64,000 bases of DNA from CAWGHZ01 sp963822575 (GTDB lineage: Bacteria; Pseudomonadota; Alphaproteobacteria; MPNO01; DASWLB01). How positions within the stretch are numbered: position 1 is the first letter of the stretch; each line of letters begins with the position of its first letter. A program made the position numbers and the translations under genes. Positions 26,535 through 34,790 of the stretch are shown piece after piece. The notes under the pieces were generated by a model. That model ran no database searches and was not told the origin of the DNA. It saw nothing but the letters and a program-made list of their open reading frames with translations. The stretch lies in assembly GCA_963822575.1 (NCBI GenBank), contig CAWGHZ010000004.1, forward strand, positions 744,001 through 808,000. The letters run 5' to 3'.

Positions 26535-27835
26535 CAGTGGAACATCTGACGCGGCAGGAACAGAGCGATGGCGGGCACCAGAACGACGAGCGACAGCCGC
26601 ACCATGTCGGCGCAGAAGAACGGCACGATGCCGAGGAAGATCTGGCCGAGCGGCACCTCGGGCAGCATCGATTTCATGATGAACACGTTGAGCCCGATCG
26701 GCGGCGTGATCAGGCTGATCTCGACCACCATCACCAGAACGATCCCCCACCACACGAGGTCGAACCCCAGCCCCTGAACGATCGGCACGAAGATCGGCAC
26801 GGTGAGGAAGATGATGGCGTAGCCCTCGATGAACATGCCGAGGATCACGTAGAAGATCAGGATCGCCAGGATCACCTGCATCGGGCTCGCGTTCAGCCCC
26901 TCGATGAAGCCGAGCACCGCCTCGGGCATGCCCGAGATGTTGACGAACTGGTTCAGGACCAGCGCGCCGAACGCGACGGTGAAGATGGTCGCCGTGGTGC
27001 GCGCTGCCTCGATCAGCGAGGTCCAGAGGATCGCCCAGCTCATCCGCCGCCGGATGATGGCGAACAGGAACGCGCCCACCGCGCCGATGCCGCCGGCCTC
27101 GTTGGGCGTGAACACGCCGAAGAACATGCCGCCGACGATCAGGAGGAACAGCGCCAGGACGCCCCACACCCGCCATAGCGCCTGCCAGCGCGCCGCCCAG
27201 TCCGAGCGCTCGGCCGGAGGACCGAGGTGCGGCCAGATCGTCGTCACCACCTTGATCGCGGTGATGTAGACCGCGACGGTGAGGATGCCGGGCACGATCC
27301 CGGCGACGAAAAGCTGGGCGATGTCCTGCTCGGTGAGAATCCCGTAGACGACCAGCGCGCCGGACGGCGGGATGAGGATGCCGAGCGTGCCGCCCGCGGC
27401 GACGGTTCCGGCGGCGAGCGAGGCGGCGTAGCGGTATTTCTGCATGGCCGGGATCGCGACCTTGGCCATGGTCGCGGCGGTCGCTGCCGACGAGCCGGAG
27501 ACGGCCGAGAACCCGCCGCACGCTGCGACCGTCGCCATGGCGAGCCCGCCGCGGTAATGCCCGATCCAGCGGTGCGCGCACTCGTAGAGGTCGTCGCTGA
27601 GCGCCGCGCGCGTCACGAACACGCCCATCAGCACGAACATTGGCAGCACGGCGAACTGGAAGTTGGTGGCGAGGTCGACCACCTGCTGGCCGGCGACGGC
27701 GAAGGCCGCCGGGAAGCCGTTCGGATGGATCAGCGCGAACCCCACCGTGCCGACGATCAGGAGCCCGAAGCCGAGCGGCACGCCCACCGAGAGCAGCACG
27801 CAGAGAATCGCGACGCCGATCAGCGCGACGGTCAC
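26534..27835 (-). CDS. dctM: TRAP transporter large permease (DctM)
   Basis: A 433-residue multi-span protein of the tripartite ATP-independent periplasmic transporter family; it is the Na+-coupled channel subunit. Typical segments are FSAVSGSSAATAATM, GGTLGILIPPSGALVVYG and the C-terminal SLITPPIGLNVFIMKSM. About twelve hydrophobic helices are visible. It overlaps the dctQ stop by four bases and the coxG start by one base, so dctP, dctQ, dctM and coxG form one minus-strand operon. Confidence 0.95.
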   Translation of the reverse strand: MTVALIGVAILCVLLSVGVPLGFGLLIVGTVGFALIHPNGFPAAFAVAGQQVVDLATNFQFAVLPMFVLMGVFVTRAALSDDLYECAHRWIGHYRGGLAMATVAACGGFSAVSGSSAATAATMAKVAIPAMQKYRYAASLAAGTVAAGGTLGILIPPSGALVVYGILTEQDIAQLFVAGIVPGILTVAVYITAIKVVTTIWPHLGPPAERSDWAARWQALWRVWGVLALFLLIVGGMFFGVFTPNEAGGIGAVGAFLFAIIRRRMSWAILWTSLIEAARTTATIFTVAFGALVLNQFVNISGMPEAVLGFIEGLNASPMQVILAILIFYVILGMFIEGYAIIFLTVPIFVPIVQGLGFDLVWWGIVLVMVVEISLITPPIGLNVFIMKSMLPEVPLGQIFLGIVPFFCADMVRLSLVVLVPAIALFLPRQMFH

Positions 27836-28317
27836 GGCGCGTTGTCTCCGCCGGGGCCGGCGCCGCTTTTGAGGATGCGCGGCACGGCGGCGGCGAGCAG
27901 CAGGACGGCGAGCGCCGCGAAGATCGCGAGACCGTAGATCAGCGGCCCGACCGGCGCGTCGAGAAATTGCGTCAGCGTGCCCGATTCACTGAGCGACGCA
28001 GCCTGCTGGAACAGGAGGAATGCAATGTAGCCGGTGAGCGCCAGGGTGAAGGCCAGCATCAGCGCGCGCTGCACCGTGCCGACGCGGCCGCGGTAAAGCC
28101 CGTCGAACAGGCCGAACTTGATGTGGTCCTGGTCGCGCGTGATCAGCGGGAACGCGGCGAACACGGTGTAGCCCAGCAGGTACGCCACGATTTCCTGGTC
28201 GCCGTTGATCGGCGAGTTGAACACGTAGCGCCCGATCACGTCGGTGAAAATGAACGCCGCCATGAAGCCGATCGAGATCGCCGAGAGCAACCGCAACGCT
28301 CCGTCGATCACCCGCAT
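27832..28317 (-). CDS. dctQ: TRAP transporter small permease (DctQ)
   Basis: A 161-residue four-helix membrane protein, the small permease that docks with DctM. FTDVIGRYVFNSPINGDQEI is the family signature (residues 23-42), with the conserved arginine and glutamate. The frame is open to 28428, but those 37 extra codons fall in the palindromic repeat at 28369-28393, so I place the start at 28317 (MRVIDGALRLL). Confidence 0.92.
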   Translation of the reverse strand: MRVIDGALRLLSAISIGFMAAFIFTDVIGRYVFNSPINGDQEIVAYLLGYTVFAAFPLITRDQDHIKFGLFDGLYRGRVGTVQRALMLAFTLALTGYIAFLLFQQAASLSESGTLTQFLDAPVGPLIYGLAIFAALAVLLLAAAVPRILKSGAGPGGDNAP

Positions 28318-28368
28318 CGCGCCGCTCCCGTGGGACACGCTTCCAACGGCGGAAGGTTCGACACGCGG

Positions 28369-28481
28369 GCCCTCCCCCGGTAAGGGGGAGGGCGTCGGCC
28401 GCGCAGCGGGCGCCGGGCGGGGGTCCATACCGGGTTGCCCCGAGAATGACCCCCGCCTCGCCTCCCCCTTTCAGGGGGAGG
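28369..28481. repeat. mosaic of three G/C hairpins between dctP and dctQ
   Basis: Hairpin one is GCCCTCCCCC-GGTAA-GGGGGAGGGC (28369-28393). A wider pair follows, GGCGGGGGTC (28416-28425) with GACCCCCGCC (28448-28457). Hairpin three is CCTCCCCC-TTTCA-GGGGGAGG (28461-28481). The same CCCCCTCC/GGGGGAGGG theme returns between nuoF and nuoG (36190-36330), so this is a dispersed repeat family. It could attenuate dctQM expression relative to dctP. Confidence 0.8.
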
Positions 28482-28526
28482 GACCCAAGGCATGGAACTC
28501 GCCCTGCAAGCCAAGCGAGGTAAGTC

Positions 28527-29573
28527 CTAATGCCCGACCGGGTGGGTCTTGGCGATCTCGTCGGCGAGCTTGTCGAACGCGGCCAGCACCTTCGGCCCGT
28601 TGACGCCCTTCTTTTTCGCCATGGCGAACCACTGGTCCGCGAGGTAGCTGGTGACCTTCCTCATGTCGGCGGTGAAGGCGGCGCTTGCCATGTTCAGCGT
28701 GACACCCTTTGGCCCGATCTGCTTCTTCACCCGGTCCTCGAACGCATAGAACCCGTTGGCGATGCGGCGGATCGTGGGCTCGCCGGAGACCTCGTCGATC
28801 GTCTTCTTGTCGGCGGCGGAAAGCCGGTCATAGACCTTCTGGCTCATGAACATCGAGAAGGAGTTGGTGCCGAACTGGGTGGGGAAATCGGTGATGTGCT
28901 TCACATAGCCCATCGTGCGGTACGCGATCAGCGAGCCGTAGCCGGTGACCGCCCCGTCCGCGATGCCCTTGGATAGGAAGTCGAACTGACTCGATGCGTC
29001 CTTGCCCTGCACCGGCGTTGCGCCCAGCTTGGTGACGAGGTCGCGCATGGTGGGGGTGGCGACCCAGAGCTTCAGCCCCTTGAAGTCGGCGACCGAGAGG
29101 ATCGGCTTCGGGACGGTCTGCAGCGTATTGCCGCCGTTCACGAACTGGGCGAGCAGCTTCATCCCCTTGTATTCGTTCACCTTGTCGAAATACTCGTGCT
29201 GGATTCGCCACAGCGCGAGGGAGGCGGACACCCCGTCCGGCGTGACGAACGGAATCTCCGAGACGAAGGGAAGCTGCACGCGCTGGCGGATGAAGTTGTT
29301 GGGCAGCATGGCGACGTCGGCAACGCCCTTCTCCACCATGTCCCACTGGCGGTTCAAGGGCGCCAGGCTCGCCGTCGGCCTGAATACCTTGATGCGGCCG
29401 GCCGACGCCTTTTCCACGGCATCGCCCCACGGCTTGTAGAGGTACACGTAGAACGGCGAGCGCTGGGGAAACGCAACGTTCTCGGTGATCGTCGTCACGG
29501 CCCCGGCCGCCTGGTGCAGCGCGACGAGCGCGGCCGCTCCGGCGGCGGCGCCCACGATCCGGTTGCGGATCAT
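28527..29573 (-). CDS. dctP: TRAP transporter substrate-binding protein (DctP)
   Basis: A 348-residue periplasmic solute receptor. A signal peptide covers about residues 1-25 (MIRNRIVGAAAGAAALVAL, cleavage after A-G-A). The body has the DctP arginine-containing region FKGLKLWVATPTMRDLVTKL that binds the carboxylate of the ligand. The ligand is probably an organic acid, in keeping with the decarboxylases nearby, but it cannot be named. AAGGGAGGAAAAG precedes the ATG. It is first in the operon and is separated from dctQ by the repeat at 28369-28481, a common way to make more receptor than permease. Confidence 0.93.
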   Translation of the reverse strand: MIRNRIVGAAAGAAALVALHQAAGAVTTITENVAFPQRSPFYVYLYKPWGDAVEKASAGRIKVFRPTASLAPLNRQWDMVEKGVADVAMLPNNFIRQRVQLPFVSEIPFVTPDGVSASLALWRIQHEYFDKVNEYKGMKLLAQFVNGGNTLQTVPKPILSVADFKGLKLWVATPTMRDLVTKLGATPVQGKDASSQFDFLSKGIADGAVTGYGSLIAYRTMGYVKHITDFPTQFGTNSFSMFMSQKVYDRLSAADKKTIDEVSGEPTIRRIANGFYAFEDRVKKQIGPKGVTLNMASAAFTADMRKVTSYLADQWFAMAKKKGVNGPKVLAAFDKLADEIAKTHPVGH

Positions 29574-29721
29574 CTTTTCCTCCCTTGTGTTTTGCTTCCG
29601 TTGGCGGAGAAGACACCACACTGGCGCGAACGTCGCAACGGGGATTTGCGGGCACGGCTGCTGCGGCTTGAGGGGGTGTGGCAAACGCATCATCCTGGGC
29701 CGACAAAAGAGGGAGGAAGCC

Positions 29722-30141
29722 ATGTCGATCCTGCGCAAACCGGGTCTCGTGGGGTGCGCGATCGCGCTTGCGGCTTTCGTGGCCGGGGCGCCCGAGGGGC
29801 AGCGGATCGTGTGGAAGTACGACGACACCGACCTCCACACCTTTCCGGACTCGCACATGTCCAATGAGCCGCCGCCGCGGAACGCACCGCACCGGGTCGT
29901 CGTTGACTCCACGGCAACCGGACAGCGTGGTTTCGAGGAGGTTGGCATGGGCAAGTCGAACGCGAACGAAGGCGAGGGCAGCCGGTCGGCCGACCGCGCC
30001 TATCGCAAGGACACCGAGGAATTCGTCGAATCCGGCAAGGTGAAGGGCGCCGCCGAAAAGGCACGCAAAGCGGTCGAGGGCACGGAGAAGGCGGAGCTCG
30101 ACCGCGCCGAGGAGAAGGGCAAGGAAAAGGCCCGGCACTAG
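29722..30141 (+). CDS. small charged protein with two possible starts (29722 or 29947)
   Basis: One frame offers two well-equipped starts. The ATG at 29722 follows GGGAGG and gives a 139-residue protein whose first 25 residues look like a signal peptide (LVGCAIALAAFVAGAP). The ATG at 29947 follows GAGGAGG and gives a 64-residue, highly charged soluble protein (GKSNANEGEGSRSADRAYRK, ending EEKGKEKARH). The latter resembles short, helical, probably stress-related proteins common in proteobacteria. I favour 29947 as the conserved product, because the upstream 75 residues look unlike anything I know. It is divergent from dctP. Confidence 0.6.
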   Translation: MSILRKPGLVGCAIALAAFVAGAPEGQRIVWKYDDTDLHTFPDSHMSNEPPPRNAPHRVVVDSTATGQRGFEEVGMGKSNANEGEGSRSADRAYRKDTEEFVESGKVKGAAEKARKAVEGTEKAELDRAEEKGKEKARH

Positions 30142-30221
30142 ACCCTGCGCCGCCCGTCCGCCCCTTGCGCGGGGCCGTTCGCTTGCCTAGGCTGGGGCGA
30201 GCGAACGGCGGGAGGACGCCC

Positions 30222-31292
30222 ATGTTCCTGCGCAATTTCTGGTACGTAGCGGCTTGGCCAAGCGAGATCGGCGAGGCGCCCCTGGCGCGCACCATCTGCG
30301 GCGAGCCGGTGGCGATCTTCCGCACCGCCGACGGCGCCTACACGGCGCTCGAGGACCGTTGCTGCCACCGCAACCTGCCGCTCTCGATGGGCAAGATCGA
30401 GGGAAACAGGCTCCGCTGCGGCTATCACGGGCTGGTCTTCGACACGACGGGCAGGTGCGTCGAGATTCCCGGCCAGTCGCAGATCCCGCCGGGCGCCGAG
30501 GTGCGCCGCTACCCGCTGGTGGAGAAGTGGAAGCTCCTCTGGATCTGGATGGGCGATCCCGCCCGCGCCGACGAAAGCCGGATCCCCGACTGGTACTATC
30601 TCGACCATCCCGACTGGCTTGCCGCGCACGGAAACGACGAGAAGCCGCTCTATATGCGCTGCAACTGGGAACTCAACAACGACAACCTGCTCGATTTGTC
30701 GCACGTGATCTACGTGCATGCCGAGACGCTGGGCGGGGCGAACCTCGACCGCTTCCCGATCCGCACCGACCGGGGCGAGCGCGAGGTCAGCATGCGCCGG
30801 TTCGTGCAGAACGTGCCGCCCATGCCGCTTTTCGCGCGCTATCTCGGCATCGACGGCAACATGGACCGTTGGCAGGAATCCTACATCGCCGCACCGGCCC
30901 ACTGCATCGTCGACGCGGGGTTCGCACCGCATGGCGAGTTCCAGCCCTACGCCCCGCGCGAGGGCCACGTGCTGGGCTTCCGCCCGCTGATCACCGCGAC
31001 GCCCGAGACCGAGGCCACGTCGTTCTTGTTCTACGCGCAGTGCCGCAACTTCGCCCTCGACAACGCCGAGCTCACCAAGAAGATGGTCGGCGACTTCCGC
31101 GGTGTGTTCCTGCAGGACGTTGCGGTGATGGAGGCGCAGCAGCGCGCGATGGACGCCAATCCCGGCGCCGTCACCATCGACATCAATGCCGACGCGCCGC
31201 ACCTCGCCATGCGCCAGGTGATCCGCCGCCTCCTCGCCGCCGAGCAGGCCGAGGCCGCCACCGCGGCCACCCGCGCCTCCGCCGCGGAGTAG
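30222..31292 (+). CDS. Rieske aromatic-ring oxygenase (vanillate O-demethylase oxygenase-like)
   Basis: The 356-residue oxygenase subunit of a Rieske non-heme iron enzyme. The [2Fe-2S] ligands are Cys47/His49 and Cys66/His69 in DRCCHRNLPLS and LRCGYHG. The mononuclear iron site is in NNDNLLDLSHVIYVH with the bridging aspartate. The short form and N-terminus (MFLRNFWYVAAW) resemble VanA-type O-demethylases rather than ring dihydroxylases. No VanB-like reductase is adjacent. A GGCGGGAGG ribosome site fixes the ATG at 30222. Confidence 0.9.
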   Translation: MFLRNFWYVAAWPSEIGEAPLARTICGEPVAIFRTADGAYTALEDRCCHRNLPLSMGKIEGNRLRCGYHGLVFDTTGRCVEIPGQSQIPPGAEVRRYPLVEKWKLLWIWMGDPARADESRIPDWYYLDHPDWLAAHGNDEKPLYMRCNWELNNDNLLDLSHVIYVHAETLGGANLDRFPIRTDRGEREVSMRRFVQNVPPMPLFARYLGIDGNMDRWQESYIAAPAHCIVDAGFAPHGEFQPYAPREGHVLGFRPLITATPETEATSFLFYAQCRNFALDNAELTKKMVGDFRGVFLQDVAVMEAQQRAMDANPGAVTIDINADAPHLAMRQVIRRLLAAEQAEAATAATRASAAE

Positions 31293-31312
31293 GGGCGCCG
31301 CTCCCGCCAGCG

Positions 31313-31341
31313 TTGGACATTGCCTCCGGATTCGTTATAAA
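31313..31341 (+). promoter_or_regulatory. predicted sigma70-type promoter of the nuo operon
   Basis: TTGGAC at 31313-31318, a 17-base spacer, then TATAAA at 31336-31341: four to five of six matches in each hexamer with ideal spacing. It leaves a leader of about 120 bases before nuoA. It is the only good promoter in the 176-base gap after the Rieske gene. Confidence 0.6.
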
Positions 31342-31468
31342 TCGGGCGCCGTCACGGCAGCCTCGGGGGTTGTCTCGCGGGCCGGGGGATACAAGGTAGA
31401 CCGGAGGGGGACTGTCGCGACCGTTTGCGCGACGTCGCCGGCGGACTCCGCCCGGCGAGAGAGAGTAC

Positions 31469-31834
31469 ATGGAAACCATGCTTCGCGAGTACCTGCCGAT
31501 CCTGATCTTCCTCGCCATCGCGGCGGGGGTGGGGATCGCGGCGGTCGCGGCATCCTACATCGTGGCGCGCCAGCGGCCCGACTCGGCCAAGGAATCCGCC
31601 TACGAGTGCGGGTTCGAGGCGTTCGGCGACGCGCGCGGCCAGTTCGACGTGCGGTTCTATCTGGTGTCGATCCTGTTCATCATCTTCGACCTCGAGGTGG
31701 CGTTCCTGTTCCCCTGGGCGGTGACGCTCGGCAAGATCGGCATGCTCGGTTTCTGGTCGATGGTCGCCTTCCTGGGCGTTCTGACCATCGGCTTCATCTA
31801 CGAATGGCGGAAAGGAGCGCTGGAATGGGAGTGA
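31469..31834 (+). CDS. nuoA: NADH-quinone oxidoreductase subunit A
   Basis: A 121-residue membrane subunit of complex I with three helices and the conserved acidic loop YECGFEAFGDARGQFDVRFYL next to the quinone site (theme; the loop runs from about residue 46 to 66). It is the first gene of the nuo operon. MLREYL nine bases later is an alternative start. It overlaps nuoB by ten bases. Confidence 0.96.
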   Translation: METMLREYLPILIFLAIAAGVGIAAVAASYIVARQRPDSAKESAYECGFEAFGDARGQFDVRFYLVSILFIIFDLEVAFLFPWAVTLGKIGMLGFWSMVAFLGVLTIGFIYEWRKGALEWE

Positions 31835-32364
31835 TCTCCACCCAGGCGCCGGTCCCGCCCGGGCCGGCGCAGGACGCGATGCTGCGCCAGGCGACCGACC
31901 ATCTCGCCGAGAAGGGCTTCCTGGTCTCGACCGCCGACAGGCTGATCTCGTGGGCGCAGTCGGGCTCTCTCTGGCCGATGACGTTCGGGCTCGCCTGCTG
32001 CGCCGTCGAGATGATGCACACGGCGGCGAGCCGCTACGACCTCGACCGGTTCGGGGTGGTGTTCCGCCCCTCGCCGCGCCAGTCCGACGTGATGATCGTC
32101 GCGGGGACGCTGTGCAACAAGATGGCGCCGGCGCTGCGCAAGGTCTACGACCAGATGGCCGAGCCGCGCTGGGTGATCTCGATGGGAAGCTGCGCGAACG
32201 GCGGCGGCTACTATCACTATTCCTACTCGGTGGTGCGCGGCTGCGACCGCGTGGTGCCGGTCGACGTCTATGTCCCCGGCTGCCCGCCCACGGCCGAGGC
32301 ATTGCTCTACGGCATCCTGCAGCTCCAGAAGAAGATCCGCCGGACCAGCACCATCGCCCGCTGA
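31825..32364 (+). CDS. nuoB: NADH-quinone oxidoreductase subunit B
   Basis: The 179-residue peripheral subunit that holds cluster N2, the last Fe-S centre before quinone. Ligand cysteines are the tandem pair in GLACCAVEMMH, one in SMGSCANGGG and one in VPGCPPTAEA. The ATG at 31825 overlaps the nuoA end. A 36-base gap follows before nuoC. Confidence 0.97.
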   Translation: MGVISTQAPVPPGPAQDAMLRQATDHLAEKGFLVSTADRLISWAQSGSLWPMTFGLACCAVEMMHTAASRYDLDRFGVVFRPSPRQSDVMIVAGTLCNKMAPALRKVYDQMAEPRWVISMGSCANGGGYYHYSYSVVRGCDRVVPVDVYVPGCPPTAEALLYGILQLQKKIRRTSTIAR

Positions 32365-32400
32365 TCCGCCGCACGGCGTTGCCCGAATTGGACATCGGAA

Positions 32401-33030
32401 GTGGCCGAACCGACCCGAACCACCGACACCGAGGCGCTCGAGGAGCTGGCGGACTTCCTGCGCACCGCGCTGGGCGAGCAGGTAGTCGCGGCGCGCATCG
32501 CGCACGGCGAGCTGATGGTCGAGGTGCCGGCGGTGCAGATCGTCGCGGTGCTCACCTTCCTCCGCGACAATTCGAACTGCCTGTTCAAGATGCTGGTCGA
32601 CATCACGGCGGCCGACTACCCCGATCGCGAGAAGCGCTTCGAGGTGGTCTACAACCTGCTGAGCCTCCGCCTCAACCAGCGCATCCGGGTGAAGGTGGCG
32701 ACCGACGAGGCGACGCCCGTGCCGTCGGCGACCGGCGTCTACAGCGCCGCCAACTGGTACGAGCGCGAGACCTGGGATCTGTTCGGCGTGATGTTCGCCG
32801 ACCACCCGGACCTGCGGCGCATCCTCACCGACTACGGGTTCGACGGCCATCCCCTGCGCAAGGACTTCCCGCTCACCGGCTTCGTCGAGGTGCGCTATGA
32901 CGAGGCGGAGAAGCGCGTCGTCTACGAGCCGGTGCGGCTCGCTCAGGAATTCCGCCGCTTCGATTTCATGAGCCCGTGGGAGGGCGCGCACTACGTGCTG
33001 CCCGGCGACGAAAAGGCCAAGCAGGGCTGA
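32401..33030 (+). CDS. nuoC: NADH-quinone oxidoreductase subunit C
   Basis: A 209-residue 30-kDa-type subunit, separate from NuoD as in alphaproteobacteria and mitochondria. The signature ERETWDLFGVMFADHPDLRR lies near residues 121-140, followed by HPLRKDFPLTG. The start is a GTG at 32401 with only a weak GGAA upstream, so the exact N-terminus is less certain. It overlaps nuoD by one base (TGATG). Confidence 0.95.
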   Translation: MAEPTRTTDTEALEELADFLRTALGEQVVAARIAHGELMVEVPAVQIVAVLTFLRDNSNCLFKMLVDITAADYPDREKRFEVVYNLLSLRLNQRIRVKVATDEATPVPSATGVYSAANWYERETWDLFGVMFADHPDLRRILTDYGFDGHPLRKDFPLTGFVEVRYDEAEKRVVYEPVRLAQEFRRFDFMSPWEGAHYVLPGDEKAKQG

Positions 33031-34208
33031 TGGTCGAGACGCGCATCAAGAACCTGACGATGAATTTCGGGCCGCAGCACCCCGCGGCGCACGGCGTGCT
33101 GCGCCTCGTCCTCGAGATGGACGGCGAGGTGGTGGACCGCGCCGACCCGCATATCGGGCTTCTGCACCGCGGCACCGAGAAGCTGATCGAGTACAAGACC
33201 TATCTCCAGGCCGTGCCCTATTTCGACCGGCTCGACTACGTCTCGCCGATGTCGCAGGAGCACGCTTTCGCGCTTGCGACCGAGAAGCTCCTGGGCATCG
33301 AAGTGCCGGAGCGCGCGCAATACATCCGCGTGCTGTTCGCCGAGATCACCCGCATCCTCAACCACCTCCTCAACCTCACCACCTTCGCGCTCGACGTGGG
33401 CGCGATGACGCCGCTGCTGTGGGGCTTCGAGGAGCGCGAGAAGCTGATGGAGTTCTACGAGCGCGTATCGGGCGCCCGGCTCCATTCCGCCTATTTCCGC
33501 CCGGGCGGCGTGCATCTCGATATGCCGGCCGGGCTCGCCGAGGACATCGCCGCGTTCTCGGCCCGCTTCCCCAAGTTCATCGACGACCTCGAGGAACTGC
33601 TGACCGAGAACCGCATCTTCAAGCAGCGCACGGTGAATATCGGCGTGTTCTCCGCCGACCAGGCGATCGACTGGGCGTTCTCCGGGCCGATGCTGCGCGC
33701 TTCGGGCGTTGCCTGGGACCTGCGCAAGGCGCAGCCCTACGACGTCTACGACCGGATGGATTTCGACATCCCCGTCGGCAGGAACGGCGACTGCTACGAC
33801 CGCTACCTGGTCCGCGTCGAGGAGATGCGCCAGTCCTTGCGCATCATCGACCAGTGCCTCCGCGACATGCCCGCGGGCCCGATCAAGACGCAGGACTTCA
33901 AGATCTCGCCGCCCAAGCGCGCGGAGATGAAGACCTCGATGGAGGCCCTGATCCACCACTTCAAGCTCTACACCGAGGGCTATCACGTGCCGGCCGGCGA
34001 GACCTACACGGCCGTCGAGGCGCCGAAGGGCGAGTTCGGCGTGTACCTGGTTTCCGACGGCACCAACCGGCCCTATCGCTGCAAGATCCGCGCGCCGAGC
34101 TTCGCCTTCCTGCAGGCGACCGACGCGATGGGCAAGGGGCATATGCTGGCCGACGTGGTGGCGATCATCGGCTCGATGGACATCGTGTTCGGCGAGGTCG
34201 ACCGATGA
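33030..34208 (+). CDS. nuoD: NADH-quinone oxidoreductase subunit D
   Basis: The 392-residue 49-kDa subunit forming the quinone pocket with NuoB. It begins MVETRIKNLTMNFGPQHPAAHG and carries the LLHRGTEKLIE and quinone-site histidine/tyrosine region near residues 35-90. The hydrogenase-derived C-terminus (DVVAIIGSMDIVFGEVDR) is complete. The ATG overlaps the nuoC stop; ATGA overlap with nuoE. Confidence 0.97.
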   Translation: MVETRIKNLTMNFGPQHPAAHGVLRLVLEMDGEVVDRADPHIGLLHRGTEKLIEYKTYLQAVPYFDRLDYVSPMSQEHAFALATEKLLGIEVPERAQYIRVLFAEITRILNHLLNLTTFALDVGAMTPLLWGFEEREKLMEFYERVSGARLHSAYFRPGGVHLDMPAGLAEDIAAFSARFPKFIDDLEELLTENRIFKQRTVNIGVFSADQAIDWAFSGPMLRASGVAWDLRKAQPYDVYDRMDFDIPVGRNGDCYDRYLVRVEEMRQSLRIIDQCLRDMPAGPIKTQDFKISPPKRAEMKTSMEALIHHFKLYTEGYHVPAGETYTAVEAPKGEFGVYLVSDGTNRPYRCKIRAPSFAFLQATDAMGKGHMLADVVAIIGSMDIVFGEVDR

Positions 34209-34786
34209 CCGAGACCTTCGCATTCGACGCCGAGAACGCGGCGCGCGCCAAGGAGATCGTCGCCAAGTATCCGGAGGGACGCCAGGCCTCGGCCGTCATG
34301 CCGCTTCTCGACCTCGCCCAGCGCCAGTCGGGCGGCTGGCTGCCGCGCGCGGCGATGGACTACGTCGCCGACTATCTCGACATGCCGCACATCCGCGTCT
34401 ACGAGGTCGCGACGTTCTACGAGATGTACAACCTCGCGCCCGTCGGCGAGCATTTCATCCGCATCTGCATCACCACGCCCTGCTGGCTGCGCGGCTCGCA
34501 CGACATCGTGCGCGAATGCGAACACGAGCTCGGTATCGCCGAGGGCGAGACCACGCCGGACGGCAAGTTCACCCTGCACGGGGTGCAGTGCCTCGGCGCC
34601 TGCGTCAACGCGCCGGTGGTGTGGATCGGCGACGACTATTACGAGGACGTCGGCGCCGAGCAGATGAAGGCGATCATCGACGCGCTCCGGCGCGGCGAGA
34701 CGCCCAGGCCCGGCTCGCAGATCGGCCGGCAGGGCTCGATGGCGGTGACCGGCCGCACGACGCTCCTCGGCGAGCACAAGGCGTGA
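34205..34786 (+). CDS. nuoE: NADH-quinone oxidoreductase subunit E
   Basis: A 193-residue thioredoxin-like subunit with the N1a [2Fe-2S] site: cysteines in CITTPCWLRGSHD and in VQCLGACVNAPVV. It works with NuoF in the NADH-oxidising tip of complex I. The C-terminal 25 residues (PGSQIGRQGSMAVTGR) are a flexible tail. nuoF starts four bases after the stop. Confidence 0.96.
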   Translation: MTETFAFDAENAARAKEIVAKYPEGRQASAVMPLLDLAQRQSGGWLPRAAMDYVADYLDMPHIRVYEVATFYEMYNLAPVGEHFIRICITTPCWLRGSHDIVRECEHELGIAEGETTPDGKFTLHGVQCLGACVNAPVVWIGDDYYEDVGAEQMKAIIDALRRGETPRPGSQIGRQGSMAVTGRTTLLGEHKA

Positions 34787-34790
34787 GGCG

